A stretch of DNA of 64,000 nucleotides from assembly GCA_964540905.1 (NCBI GenBank), contig CAZIOS010000005.1, forward strand, positions 57,836-121,835, written 5' to 3'. The notes under the pieces were generated by a model that was not told the origin of the DNA, did no database searches, and saw nothing but the letters and a program-made list of their open reading frames with translations. This stretch comes from VAYN01 sp964540905. Lineage in GTDB: Bacteria; Actinomycetota; Thermoleophilia; Solirubrobacterales; 70-9. Shown in pieces: positions 1 through 7,399 of the stretch (its first letter is position 1; each line of letters opens with the position of its first letter). Made by a program: the position numbers and the translations under genes.

Positions 1-633
1 GTCGTCCTTGGCGACCTCGCTGCCGTCGGGCAGCGTCACCGGCACGATCTCGCGGTCGAAGAAGCCGTCTTCCTGCGATTTCACCGCCAGTTCCTGCGAG
101 CGCTGGGCGAACTTGTCCATGTCGGCACGGCTGACCTCGTACTTCTTCGCCACGTTGACGGCGGTGACGCCCATGTCGATGTAGGCGTTGGGCTGGCCGT
201 CCTTGCCCTGGAGATTTTCGTTCTGGTCGGCGGCGCCGGCGGGCTCGGTGCGCTCGTTGAAGCGGCTCACCCACTCGACCCCGGCGGCGAGGTAGACGTC
301 GCCCTCGCCGGCCTTGATCGCGTTGCCGGCGTGGCGGATCGCGTCGAGGCTGGAGGAGCAGTAGCGGGAGACGGTGACGCCGTTGACGCTCTGCGGCAGC
401 TTCTCCGAGAGCAACGAGACGATGCGGCCGATGTTGAAGGCCTCCAGGCCCTGCGGCATGCCGACGCCGCAGAAGAGATCCTCGATCGAGCCGGGGTCGA
501 CCTCGGGGTTGCGCTCGAGCAGCTGGTCGACCACGTAGGCGCCCATCTCCTCCGGGCGCAGCTGGGCGAGCGAGCCCTTGAAGGCACGGCCGATCGGCGT
601 GCGGATGGTGTCGACGATGACTGCTTCGGGCAT
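1..633 (-). CDS. Acetyl-CoA acetyltransferase (thiolase), 3' end outside the window
   Basis: Thiolase condenses or cleaves acyl-CoAs (acetoacetyl-CoA/3-ketoacyl-CoA) in the cytoplasm. The visible 211 residues start at an ATG at 631-633 and carry the typical N-terminal half: an RTPIGRAFKGSL stretch near residue 11 and the acylated cysteine in RYCSSSLDA (Cys92). The C-terminal half with the second catalytic Cys and His lies beyond position 1. The cut is the window edge, not a mutation. The long form of the family has about 390 residues. Substrate chain length cannot be decided; beta-oxidation and acetoacetyl-CoA synthesis are both possible. Confidence 0.9.
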   Translation of the reverse strand, partial: MPEAVIVDTIRTPIGRAFKGSLAQLRPEEMGAYVVDQLLERNPEVDPGSIEDLFCGVGMPQGLEAFNIGRIVSLLSEKLPQSVNGVTVSRYCSSSLDAIRHAGNAIKAGEGDVYLAAGVEWVSRFNERTEPAGAADQNENLQGKDGQPNAYIDMGVTAVNVAKKYEVSRADMDKFAQRSQELAVKSQEDGFFDREIVPVTLPDGSEVAKDD

Positions 634-824
634 GCGTGGTCTCCTTAAGGGCTGGGTAGCTACTGAAGTGCGCGCCGCAGGGTAGTTGACCGGACTTGCG
701 GGCGTTTTGTGCGAAAAAGCACGTTATCTTCTCGTCGCGTCCCCGGGCTGCGTTACATTCGCCTCAATCCACCTCGCGTCCAACGTGAGTTTTGCCGCCA
801 GCGGCAACGAAAGGAGGGCCCGCC

Positions 825-974
825 ATGCCGGAGGGCTACTGCGTCAAAGAGCGCAAGAAGGTTGAGATCAAGGACGCCAAACAGGTGACCATGAAAAATG
901 GTCGCCCGGCGATCCAGGGCACCTGCCCCGATTGCGGGACCAAAATCTTCAAGATCGGGAAACTCGAGGCATAG
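825..974 (+). CDS. Small zinc-ribbon protein, DUF5679 type (49 aa)
   Basis: A 49-residue protein with an excellent ribosome site AAGGAGG at 811-817 in front of the ATG at 825. It begins MPEGYCVKER and has a CPDCG knuckle (Cys34, Cys37) plus Cys6, consistent with a small zinc-binding fold. The same module (DUF5679) is found alone or at the end of DNA topoisomerase I in actinobacteria, so nucleic-acid binding is likely but unproven. An upstream in-frame ATG at 792 is less likely because the Shine-Dalgarno site would lie inside the gene. Confidence 0.75.
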   Translation: MPEGYCVKERKKVEIKDAKQVTMKNGRPAIQGTCPDCGTKIFKIGKLEA

Positions 975-1017
975 CGAGCTTGAACCCGGGCTGCGTCCGT
1001 CCCGTAGAACGAGGCGG

Positions 1018-1527
1018 ATGCAGTCCGGGGCCTTGAAACACGAACGCGACGTACGCGAGGCCTACGCCGCGCACTCGGGCGAGCTGTTCGGGTTCGCCGT
1101 CCGCTCGCTCGGCGACGCCGGCCTCGCCGAAGAGGCGGTGCAGGAGACCTTCCTCCGCGCCTGGCGCGCCGGCGACCGCTTCGACCCGCAGATCGGCTCG
1201 CTGCGGACCTGGCTGTTCGCGATCCTGCGCAACGTCGTCATCGACCTCGGCCGCGCTCGCGCCGTCCGTCCCGGCGTCGCCGAGGGCGGCATCGAGCCCA
1301 GCGTCGAACCGCTGGAGCAGGCGCTGTTGGCCTGGCAGGTCGAGGAGGCGATGCGACGGATCGGCGAGGACCATCGCCACGTCCTGGTCGAGACCCACTA
1401 CCGCGGCCGTCCCTACGCCGAGGTCGCGGCCGAGCTCGGGGTGCCGGAGGGAACCGTGAAGAGCCGCGTCTACTACGGGCTGCGGGCGCTGCGGGTCGTG
1501 CTCGAGGAGCTCGGCTATGAAGGCTGA
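1018..1527 (+). CDS. ECF-family RNA polymerase sigma factor (169 aa)
   Basis: Group IV (ECF) sigma factor that redirects RNA polymerase to stress or envelope promoters. Region 2 spans about residues 12-80 (FLRAWRAGDRFD, LRTWLFAILRN), and region 4 about 108-163 with the helix-turn-helix PYAEVAAELGVPEGTVKSR. The ATG at 1018 gives a family-normal length; the open frame runs further up to 898 but that extension reads as non-coding. It overlaps the anti-sigma gene by 11 bp, so the two are co-translated. The two lipoproteins downstream are likely part of the same unit or regulon. Confidence 0.88.
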   Translation: MQSGALKHERDVREAYAAHSGELFGFAVRSLGDAGLAEEAVQETFLRAWRAGDRFDPQIGSLRTWLFAILRNVVIDLGRARAVRPGVAEGGIEPSVEPLEQALLAWQVEEAMRRIGEDHRHVLVETHYRGRPYAEVAAELGVPEGTVKSRVYYGLRALRVVLEELGYEG

Positions 1528-2230
1528 GCGCCCGGCCGAGAGCTGCCGCGAGTGGCGCTCGGCGCTGGGCGCCCACGCGCTCGGCGACCTGCCCGCCGCC
1601 GAGCGGGCGGGGCTGGAGGCGCACCTCGAGGGCTGCCCCGGCTGCCGCGCCGAGGCGGAATCGCTGGCGACGATCGGCGGCCTGCTGCCGCTGGCCGACC
1701 CGGCCCGCTTCGAGAGCCCGGCGCCGCGGCCCTCGCCGCGGCTGGGCGAGCGGATCGCCGCCTCGATCGGCGGCGAGCGCCGGGCCGGCCGCCGGCGGCG
1801 CTGGCGGCTCGGCTTCGGGCTGGCGACGGCGGCGGCGGCCGTGGCGGCGCTGCTGGCGATCTTCGTCCTGCCCGGCGGCGGTGGCGGCGGGCCCGCGCAG
1901 CACGTCCAGTTCGCCGCCCTGCCAGCCGGGGTCAAGATCGACGCGACGCTGGAACCGCACGCCTACGGCACCGAGATCCGGATGTACGTGAGCGGGGTCC
2001 GCTCCGGCACCCTCTGCCGCGTCTTCCTGCGCGGCCCGCACGGGGTGCGGGTGCCGGCCGGGACCTTCCGCTACCGCTGGGGGGACGACTCGACCGCGGT
2101 GCTGAGCTCGGCGCTCGACCTCTCCCGTACCCGCGCGATCGGCGTCCAGGCCGGCAACCGAACCTTCATCGCCCCGGTCGACGCGACCGGGGCCACCGCA
2201 TACAACCAAGACGAGGGAGACACGACGTGA
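1517..2230 (+). CDS. Anti-sigma factor with zinc finger and one membrane segment
   Basis: Partner of the sigma factor it overlaps. The N-terminal domain shows the zinc-binding anti-sigma motif HxxxCxxC (His36, Cys40, Cys43). An Arg-rich stretch is followed by a single hydrophobic segment at about 98-117, leaving a roughly 110-residue extracytoplasmic C-terminal domain. This layout fits a membrane anti-sigma that holds the sigma factor until an envelope signal arrives. The C-terminal part resembles the anti-sigma-K-like beta domain, which I infer only from general pattern. Its stop overlaps the GTG of the next lipoprotein gene by 4 bp (GTGA). Confidence 0.85.
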   Translation: MKAERPAESCREWRSALGAHALGDLPAAERAGLEAHLEGCPGCRAEAESLATIGGLLPLADPARFESPAPRPSPRLGERIAASIGGERRAGRRRRWRLGFGLATAAAAVAALLAIFVLPGGGGGGPAQHVQFAALPAGVKIDATLEPHAYGTEIRMYVSGVRSGTLCRVFLRGPHGVRVPAGTFRYRWGDDSTAVLSSALDLSRTRAIGVQAGNRTFIAPVDATGATAYNQDEGDTT

Positions 2231-2775
2231 ACAGGACCACTTACGCATTCGCGCTGCTGGCGATTGCCGCGGCGCTGGCGATCGCCGGCTGCGGCAGCAG
2301 CAGCGAAACCAGCAGCAGCAGCAGCAGCTCGGGCGGCGCCTACGGTGGCGGAGGTGGCGAAGAAAAGACCACGTCCACCCCGGCCGAAGCGCCGTCCTCG
2401 ACCCCCGTGGCGGCAATCTCGGTCGGCACCGCCGCGAACGTCGGCCAGGTGCTGGTCGACTCCAAGGGGATGACGCTCTACTACTTCCAGAAAGACCAGA
2501 AAGGCAGCGGGAAATCGAAGTGCTCGGGCGCCTGCGCGAGCGCCTGGCCACCGCTGACCAGCGGCGGCCCGGCAAAAGCGATGGGTGGCGTTCAGACGTC
2601 GATGCTGGGCACGATCGAACGCAGCGACGGGACCACCCAGGTGACCTACGCCGGCTGGCCGCTCTACACCTTCGTGGAGGACAAGAAGCCGGGTGAAGAC
2701 AACGGCACCGACAGCAAGGCCTTCGGGGCCTCCTGGTACCCGCTGCACCCGAACGGCCAAAAGGCCGGGCACTGA
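2227..2775 (+). CDS. Lipoprotein with 'secreted repeat' (PF03640-type), copy 1
   Basis: 182-residue exported lipoprotein. The signal peptide ends in a lipobox LAIAGC with the lipidated Cys at 22, followed by a Ser/Gly/Glu-rich linker to about residue 65. The mature domain holds paired repeats of the type LVDSKGMTLYYF...CSGACASAWPPL and TYAGWPLYTF, hallmarks of the actinobacterial lipoprotein family of unknown function (PF03640). The start GTG overlaps the anti-sigma stop, so it belongs to the sigma operon. Two Cys in the CSGAC segment may form a disulfide or bind a ligand. A redox or electron-transfer role has been suggested for relatives; nothing here proves it. Confidence 0.85.
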   Translation: MNRTTYAFALLAIAAALAIAGCGSSSETSSSSSSSGGAYGGGGGEEKTTSTPAEAPSSTPVAAISVGTAANVGQVLVDSKGMTLYYFQKDQKGSGKSKCSGACASAWPPLTSGGPAKAMGGVQTSMLGTIERSDGTTQVTYAGWPLYTFVEDKKPGEDNGTDSKAFGASWYPLHPNGQKAGH

Positions 2776-2826
2776 GCGCTCTGCGATAGAAGTTCGAGGA
2801 CGACGACCAATCCAGGAGGAGCACAC

Positions 2827-3372
2827 GTGACCAGGACCACCTGCGCGTTCGTGCTGCTGGCGATTGCCGCGGCGCTGGCGATCGCCGGCTGCGGCGGCAG
2901 CAGCGAAAGCAGCGGCAGCGGCTCCGGCGGCCTCTACGGCAACGGCGGCAAGACCGGCGGCGAAAAGACGGCCTCCAGCACCGGCGGCGAAACCACCACC
3001 GGCGGCACCGCGGTCGTACTGACGGTCGCCAAGGCCGGCGACGCGGGACCGGTCCTGGTCGACCCGGAAGGCTTCACGCTCTACGACTTCCACAAGGACA
3101 AGGGCACGACCTCGTCCTGCTACGGCGCCTGCGCCAAGGTCTGGCCGCCGCTGATCACCGAAGGAGCGCCGCTGACCGGCGAAGGGGCGATGGCCTCCAA
3201 GCTGGGCACGACCAAGCGCAAAGACGGCACCACCCAGGTCACCTACGCCGGCCACCCGCTCTACACCTACGTCGCCGACAAGAAGCCGGGCGAAGCCAAC
3301 GGCAACGACTTCTCCTCGTTCGGGGCGCAGTGGTATGCGCTGCATGCGAACGGGGAAGAGGCGGGGAGTTAG
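2827..3372 (+). CDS. Lipoprotein with 'secreted repeat' (PF03640-type), copy 2
   Basis: Tandem paralogue of the preceding gene (181 residues), GTG start at 2827 with AGGAGG at 2814-2819. Lipobox LAIAGC has Cys22. The repeats LVDPEGFTLYDF, CYGACAKVWPPL and TYAGHPLYTY match those of copy 1. A block of 43 nt in the signal-peptide region (2853-2895) is identical to 2253-2295, exactly 600 bp apart, while the mature parts have diverged. This points to tandem duplication with recent conversion or strong constraint of the signal-peptide code. Confidence 0.85.
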   Translation: MTRTTCAFVLLAIAAALAIAGCGGSSESSGSGSGGLYGNGGKTGGEKTASSTGGETTTGGTAVVLTVAKAGDAGPVLVDPEGFTLYDFHKDKGTTSSCYGACAKVWPPLITEGAPLTGEGAMASKLGTTKRKDGTTQVTYAGHPLYTYVADKKPGEANGNDFSSFGAQWYALHANGEEAGS

Positions 3373-3489
3373 CCAGGAGGGATGTCCCGAAGGTCCGAGC
3401 TTCTGTGACAGTGCGTTCGTCTTTTGTCCTGCTGAGTCGGACCATGGGCGAACGCTCGCCGATCCGGAGCAGCATCCGTCAGCGCGGGC

Positions 3490-4092
3490 CTATCGCTTCC
3501 GATACGAAATCGTCGGCGGCACGAACTCGCGGATCTCGGCGAGCAGCCGGGCCGAGAGCTCGCCCGGGTCCTCGTCGGGCCGCGCCTGGCCGCCGGCCGG
3601 ATCGAAGAAGCGGACCTTGATGCGGGGGCGGCGGGGGAAGCCGGTGAGGTCGGAGGTGCCCTCGATCGCGACCAGGGTCAGGTGCGCCTGCGGCACCTCC
3701 AGCGCCAGCCGGCCGAGGCCGCTGCGGGCCCGCAGCACCTTGCCGCGCGAACGCGTGCCTTCGGGGAAGACGCCGATGCAGGCCCCCTGCCGCAGCGCCT
3801 CGATCGCCCGCGCCAGCGCCTGGGCGTCGCCGGCGCCGCGTTCGATCGGGATCTGCCCCATGCCGTTGAGGATCGGCGCCAGGCCGCGCACCTTCCAGAG
3901 GTCGGATTTGGCCAGGGCGCGGATCTGGCGCCGCCTGATCGCGGCGATGCCGACCATCACCGGGTCCCAGTGGCTGTCGTGGTTGCCGACGACTAGGACC
4001 GGCCCGCTCGCCGGCAGCGACTCGAGGCCCTCGACCCGCAGCCGCCCCCAGAGGGAGACCGGCCGGTTTACGGCCATCGCGACGCGGTACAT
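3490..4092 (-). CDS. 1-acyl-glycerol-3-phosphate acyltransferase-like protein (PlsC family)
   Basis: Membrane-associated acyltransferase that transfers a fatty acyl chain to a lysophospholipid. From the ATG at 4092 the protein has 200 residues and holds the catalytic block NHDSHWD (His38-x4-Asp43) and the glycerol-phosphate block FPEGTRSR (109-116). The open frame continues up to 4158, but the Met at 4092 starts right at the family's N-terminal hydrophobic segment and is preferred. It converges with the lipoprotein gene, from which it is separated by about 117 bp with no clear signal. Whether the acceptor is lysophosphatidic acid or another lysolipid cannot be told. Confidence 0.85.
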   Translation of the reverse strand: MYRVAMAVNRPVSLWGRLRVEGLESLPASGPVLVVGNHDSHWDPVMVGIAAIRRRQIRALAKSDLWKVRGLAPILNGMGQIPIERGAGDAQALARAIEALRQGACIGVFPEGTRSRGKVLRARSGLGRLALEVPQAHLTLVAIEGTSDLTGFPRRPRIKVRFFDPAGGQARPDEDPGELSARLLAEIREFVPPTISYRKR

Positions 4093-4253
4093 GGGGCTGG
4101 GCTCGTTCACCGGCCCGTGAGTTCTACTCGAATCCGTGCAGCGTGTGATCAAACTCACTCATCGCGGGCGCCCCGGCAGAGAGGCTGGAGTATCTGGCTT
4201 TTCTGCAGGGCAACCCCGGCTAATGCCCATCACTTCACATCCGACGAACTAAA

Positions 4254-4676
4254 GTGTCATTTGTGACGCAGAGGCCCCTCGAGCTGATCCTGGCCCGCAA
4301 CCTGATGTCGGCGCTCTCGACCCCTGCCTTCCTGGTCGACGAGGGCGGCATGCTCGTCTTCTACAACGAAGCCGCCGGGATGATGTTGGGAAAGCGTTTC
4401 GAGGAGCTCGGCACGGTCGGGCCACAGGAGTGGGGCGCGCTGTTCGGCCCCTTCGGCGAGGACGGCACACCGATCCCCTACGACGAGCTGCCGCTGGTCT
4501 CGGCGGTGCGCGACGGCCGCCCCGCGCACGGCGCCTACGAGATCCACTCGACCGACGGCGCCAGCCACGCGGTCGAGGTCTCGGCCTTCCCGATCCTCAC
4601 CGCGCACGGCTCCCAGGGCGGGATCGCGATCGCCTGGCCGACGGCGATGAACGGCAACGGGGCGCGCTCGGCATGA
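4254..4676 (+). CDS. Stand-alone PAS-domain protein
   Basis: 140-residue single PAS sensor domain: LSTPAFLVDEGGMLVFYNEAA near residues 20-41 is the typical PAS entry strand, and EVSAFPILTAHGSQGGIAIAW forms the closing strands. There is no kinase or cyclase output domain. GTG at 4254 is used; GTG at 4263 is an alternative. The last codon overlaps the ATG of the metallo-hydrolase gene (ATGA), so the pair is translationally coupled and the PAS protein may sense a ligand or redox cue for that enzyme. Ligand unknown. Confidence 0.75.
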   Translation: MSFVTQRPLELILARNLMSALSTPAFLVDEGGMLVFYNEAAGMMLGKRFEELGTVGPQEWGALFGPFGEDGTPIPYDELPLVSAVRDGRPAHGAYEIHSTDGASHAVEVSAFPILTAHGSQGGIAIAWPTAMNGNGARSA

Positions 4677-5554
4677 GGGCCAAGCTCTGGGGAACGCGCG
4701 GCTCGATCCCTGCGCCGGGGCCGGAGACGATCCGCTACGGCGGCAACACCTCCTGCGTCGGCGTCACCCTCTCCGACGGCTCGATGCTGGCGCTCGACGG
4801 CGGCACCGGCATCCGCAGCCTCGGCCTGGCGCTGGCGGCGAAGCCGACCCGGCTCCACATCCTCCTCACCCACCTCCACCTCGACCACATCCAGGGCCTC
4901 GTCTTCTTCGCCCCCGCCTTCCGGCCGCAGACCGAGATCGTGATCTGGGGCCCGGCCTCGCCGGAGGCCTCGCTGCGGGACCGCATCGCCCGCTACATCT
5001 CCGCCCCGCTCTCACCGGTCGAGGTCCGCGAGCTGCCCTGCGACGTCTCCTTCCGCCACTGCCCGGAGACCGAGTGGGAGATCGGCTCGGCGCGGATCCG
5101 CGCCGCCTCGGTCTCCCACCGCGGGCCGACGCTCGGCTACCGGATCGACGACGGTGACTCCTCGCTGACCTACATCCCCGACCACGAGCCGGCGCTCGGC
5201 GCCGACCTCGAGGCGCTCGACGAGGACTGGATCTCCGGCTTCGCCCTCGCCGAGGACACCTCGCTGCTGATCCACGACGGCCAGTACGCCGACTCCGAGT
5301 ACCCGGAGCACGTCGGCTGGGGCCACTCGGCCCTCAGCCACTCGCTCTCCTTCGCCCGCCGCACCGGCGCCGAGCGCACCGTGCTCTTCCACCACGACCC
5401 AATGCACAGCGACGACTTCCTCGACGGGCTCGAGCGGGAGGCGCAGCGCGGCTGGGCCCAGATGGGCGGCGCCGAGGGCGCGGTCGAGCTCGGTGCCGAG
5501 CGGGCCGAGTACGAGCTGCCGGTGCGAGCGCCGAGCCCGGCCGCCACGGCCTGA
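4673..5554 (+). CDS. Metallo-beta-lactamase-fold hydrolase
   Basis: 293-residue MBL-fold protein. The entry GTRGSIPAPGPETIRYGGN and the metal motif THLHLDH (His67, His69, Asp71, His72) place it near the cyclic-phosphodiesterase/PhnP-like MBL group, in which a nucleotide-type phosphodiester is the usual substrate. The late HHDP motif near residue 243 fits another metal ligand. It overlaps the PAS gene by 4 bp. MBL domains next to PAS or FHA sensory modules suggest a signalling rather than a catabolic job; this is inference. Confidence 0.8.
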   Translation: MRAKLWGTRGSIPAPGPETIRYGGNTSCVGVTLSDGSMLALDGGTGIRSLGLALAAKPTRLHILLTHLHLDHIQGLVFFAPAFRPQTEIVIWGPASPEASLRDRIARYISAPLSPVEVRELPCDVSFRHCPETEWEIGSARIRAASVSHRGPTLGYRIDDGDSSLTYIPDHEPALGADLEALDEDWISGFALAEDTSLLIHDGQYADSEYPEHVGWGHSALSHSLSFARRTGAERTVLFHHDPMHSDDFLDGLEREAQRGWAQMGGAEGAVELGAERAEYELPVRAPSPAATA

Positions 5555-5600
5555 GCGTTACCCTGCCGGGAGTGGCCCGGCTCTCGACTTCGGCCAGCAA

Positions 5601-6224
5601 ATGACCGAGCTCTCGTCCGCTCGCATCGACACGGCCGCCGGTCGCTCGCCGCTGGTGCGCGAGGCGCTGGCGACGGCGACCGCGGCCCACGCCGGCCAGG
5701 TCCGCAACGGCAGCGGCGGCATGCCCTACATCGAGCACCCGCGGGCGGTCGCGGCGCTGCTGGCCGAGCACGGCTACGACGGCGAGGAGCTGCTGGCGGC
5801 GGCGCTGCTGCACGACGTCGTCGAGGACAGCGCCCTCACCGTCGAGCAGCTACGCGAGCGCTTCGGCGAACCGGTCGCCGGCCTGGTCGCGGTCCTCAGC
5901 GACGACGAATCGATCGAGCCCTACGTCGAGCGCAAGGCCGAGCACCGGGACCGGATCGCGGCCGCGAGCGACGGCGCCCAGGCGATCTACGGCGCCGACA
6001 AGCTGACCAACGTGGCGACGCTGCGCCGGGCCTACGCGAGCCAGGGCGAGGCGGTCGCGGCGGAGTTCAGGGTGCCGCTGGAGCTGAAGCTGGAGATGTG
6101 GGAGGCCGACCTGGAGCTGCTGCGGCGGCTGGCGTCGGAGCTGCCGTTCCTCGACGAGCTCGGGGCCGAGCTCACTCGGATGCGCGGGGAGCGTCGCGCG
6201 GCGCCCCCTCGGCCCGAAGCCTGA
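5601..6224 (+). CDS. HD-domain protein, small (p)ppGpp hydrolase-like (SpoT/MESH1 type)
   Basis: 207-residue protein with the HD phosphohydrolase signature of SpoT/MESH1: His30 in AAHAGQVR, His46 in YIEHP, the LLHDVVED doublet (His71-Asp72) and Asp133 in GADKLTNV. No synthetase, TGS or ACT domain follows, so it would be a hydrolase-only enzyme removing the 3'-diphosphate of (p)ppGpp, or a related nucleotide. ATG at 5601 is chosen because it begins just before the first helix; the open frame extends to 5493. The 3' end overlaps the convergent membrane-protein gene by 53 bp. Confidence 0.8.
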   Translation: MTELSSARIDTAAGRSPLVREALATATAAHAGQVRNGSGGMPYIEHPRAVAALLAEHGYDGEELLAAALLHDVVEDSALTVEQLRERFGEPVAGLVAVLSDDESIEPYVERKAEHRDRIAAASDGAQAIYGADKLTNVATLRRAYASQGEAVAAEFRVPLELKLEMWEADLELLRRLASELPFLDELGAELTRMRGERRAAPPRPEA

Positions 6225-6684
6225 GCCGGCGCTGCAACGGCAGCAGGCCCCAGAGCAGGAGGAACATCGAGAAGGCGGCGGCGGTCGTCACCACCGTCGT
6301 CACGGTGCCGAAGAGGATGTCGGTGATCAGCATGATCGCGCCGGTCATCGCCAGCGCCAGGAAGGCGAGGCCGGCGATCGCGAAGCGGTTGGCGAGGAAG
6401 ACCAGCTCGCGCTTCTGCTGGTAGTGGAAGGTCAGCCGGTGGTAGGCGGAGGGGGCGATCAGCAGCGCCGCCGAGACCGCGGTGCAGAGCAGGGTCCCGA
6501 AGTAGACGTGCTTCTCGAACGGGGTGATCTTTTCGAAGTTGCGCTGCAGCGGCACCGCCAGCAGGAAGGCGAAGAGCACCTGGACGCCGGGCAGCGCCAC
6601 CCGCAGCTCCTGCAGCAGCTCGCCGAGGTTGCGGTCGAGCCGCTCGTCTTCGCTCTCCTTGCGTCCCGACGGTCGATCCGCCAT
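6172..6684 (-). CDS. Membrane protein of the DUF6328 type
   Basis: 170 residues with four hydrophobic segments (about 33-50, 64-82, 97-118, 125-146) and a charged N-terminus beginning ADRPSGRKESEDERLD. The motif LLQELRVALPGVQVLFAFLL is characteristic of the DUF6328 family found in actinobacteria. Function unknown. It is convergent with and overlaps the HD gene by 53 bp, which is long for this compact region, but both frames carry convincing family motifs. Confidence 0.75.
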   Translation of the reverse strand: MADRPSGRKESEDERLDRNLGELLQELRVALPGVQVLFAFLLAVPLQRNFEKITPFEKHVYFGTLLCTAVSAALLIAPSAYHRLTFHYQQKRELVFLANRFAIAGLAFLALAMTGAIMLITDILFGTVTTVVTTAAAFSMFLLLWGLLPLQRRLRLRAEGAPRDAPRASE

Positions 6685-6715
6685 GCGCTCACCATAAGCG
6701 GATTAGGATCGGGCC

Positions 6716-7399
6716 GTGGGACGACTGGCGGTGGTTCTCGGCAGCAACGCGCTCGGGCCGGGTGGGGCGGAGATCGCCGCGGCGGCGGCCGAGCGCGGGG
6801 CGGCGATCGTCCAGCGCCACGGCGAGGCCGGCGCCCCCTACGTCCTCCCGCACGAGATCGACCACGTCGCCAACCTGCGGCCGCTGGCGGCGCAGGGCTG
6901 CGACCGGGTGCTGGCGATCGCCTCGGTCGGCTCGCTGCGGGCCGAGTTCGCGGTCGGCAGCTTCCTCTGCCCGCACGACTTCATCGCCCTGCACGCCGGA
7001 CCCTCGATCTTCGCCGACCAGCGCGCCCACAGCGCCCCCGGCTTCGCCCCGGGCTGGCGACGGGAGCTGCTCGAGGCCTGGGCGGCGGGGGGAGTGGCGG
7101 CGCGGGACGGTGGCGTCTACTGGCAGGCGCGCGGGCCGCGCTTCGAGACCCCGGCCGAGATCGCCCTGATCGCTCCCCACGCCGACGTGGTCGGGATGAC
7201 CGTCGCCTCGGAGTGCGTCGTCGCCGCCGAGCTCGGGCTCGAGTACGCGGCGCTGTGCGTGGTCGACAACCTCGCCAACGGGATCGGCGCGGGGACGCTC
7301 AGCGTCGCCGAGATCGAAGCCGACCGCGCCCTCAACGCCGCCCGCCTGCGCGACGGCCTCGCCGCGGTGCTGCCGCGCCTGGGGGCGATCGGGCGGTGA
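6716..7399 (+). CDS. Methylthioadenosine/methylthioinosine phosphorylase-like purine nucleoside phosphorylase
   Basis: 227-residue trimeric-type PNP/MTAP family enzyme that splits a purine 5'-deoxy-5'-methylthionucleoside with phosphate. Visible motifs are RHGEAGAPYVLPHEIDHVAN (residues 34-53), the phosphate/ribose motif GPRFETPAE (140-148) and VVGMTVASE (158-166). GTG at 6716 is used. It overlaps the next gene, an MTA/SAH deaminase, by 4 bp, so the natural substrate is more likely methylthioinosine than methylthioadenosine. That choice is inferred from context; the base-contact residue could not be assigned with certainty. Confidence 0.8.
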   Translation: MGRLAVVLGSNALGPGGAEIAAAAAERGAAIVQRHGEAGAPYVLPHEIDHVANLRPLAAQGCDRVLAIASVGSLRAEFAVGSFLCPHDFIALHAGPSIFADQRAHSAPGFAPGWRRELLEAWAAGGVAARDGGVYWQARGPRFETPAEIALIAPHADVVGMTVASECVVAAELGLEYAALCVVDNLANGIGAGTLSVAEIEADRALNAARLRDGLAAVLPRLGAIGR

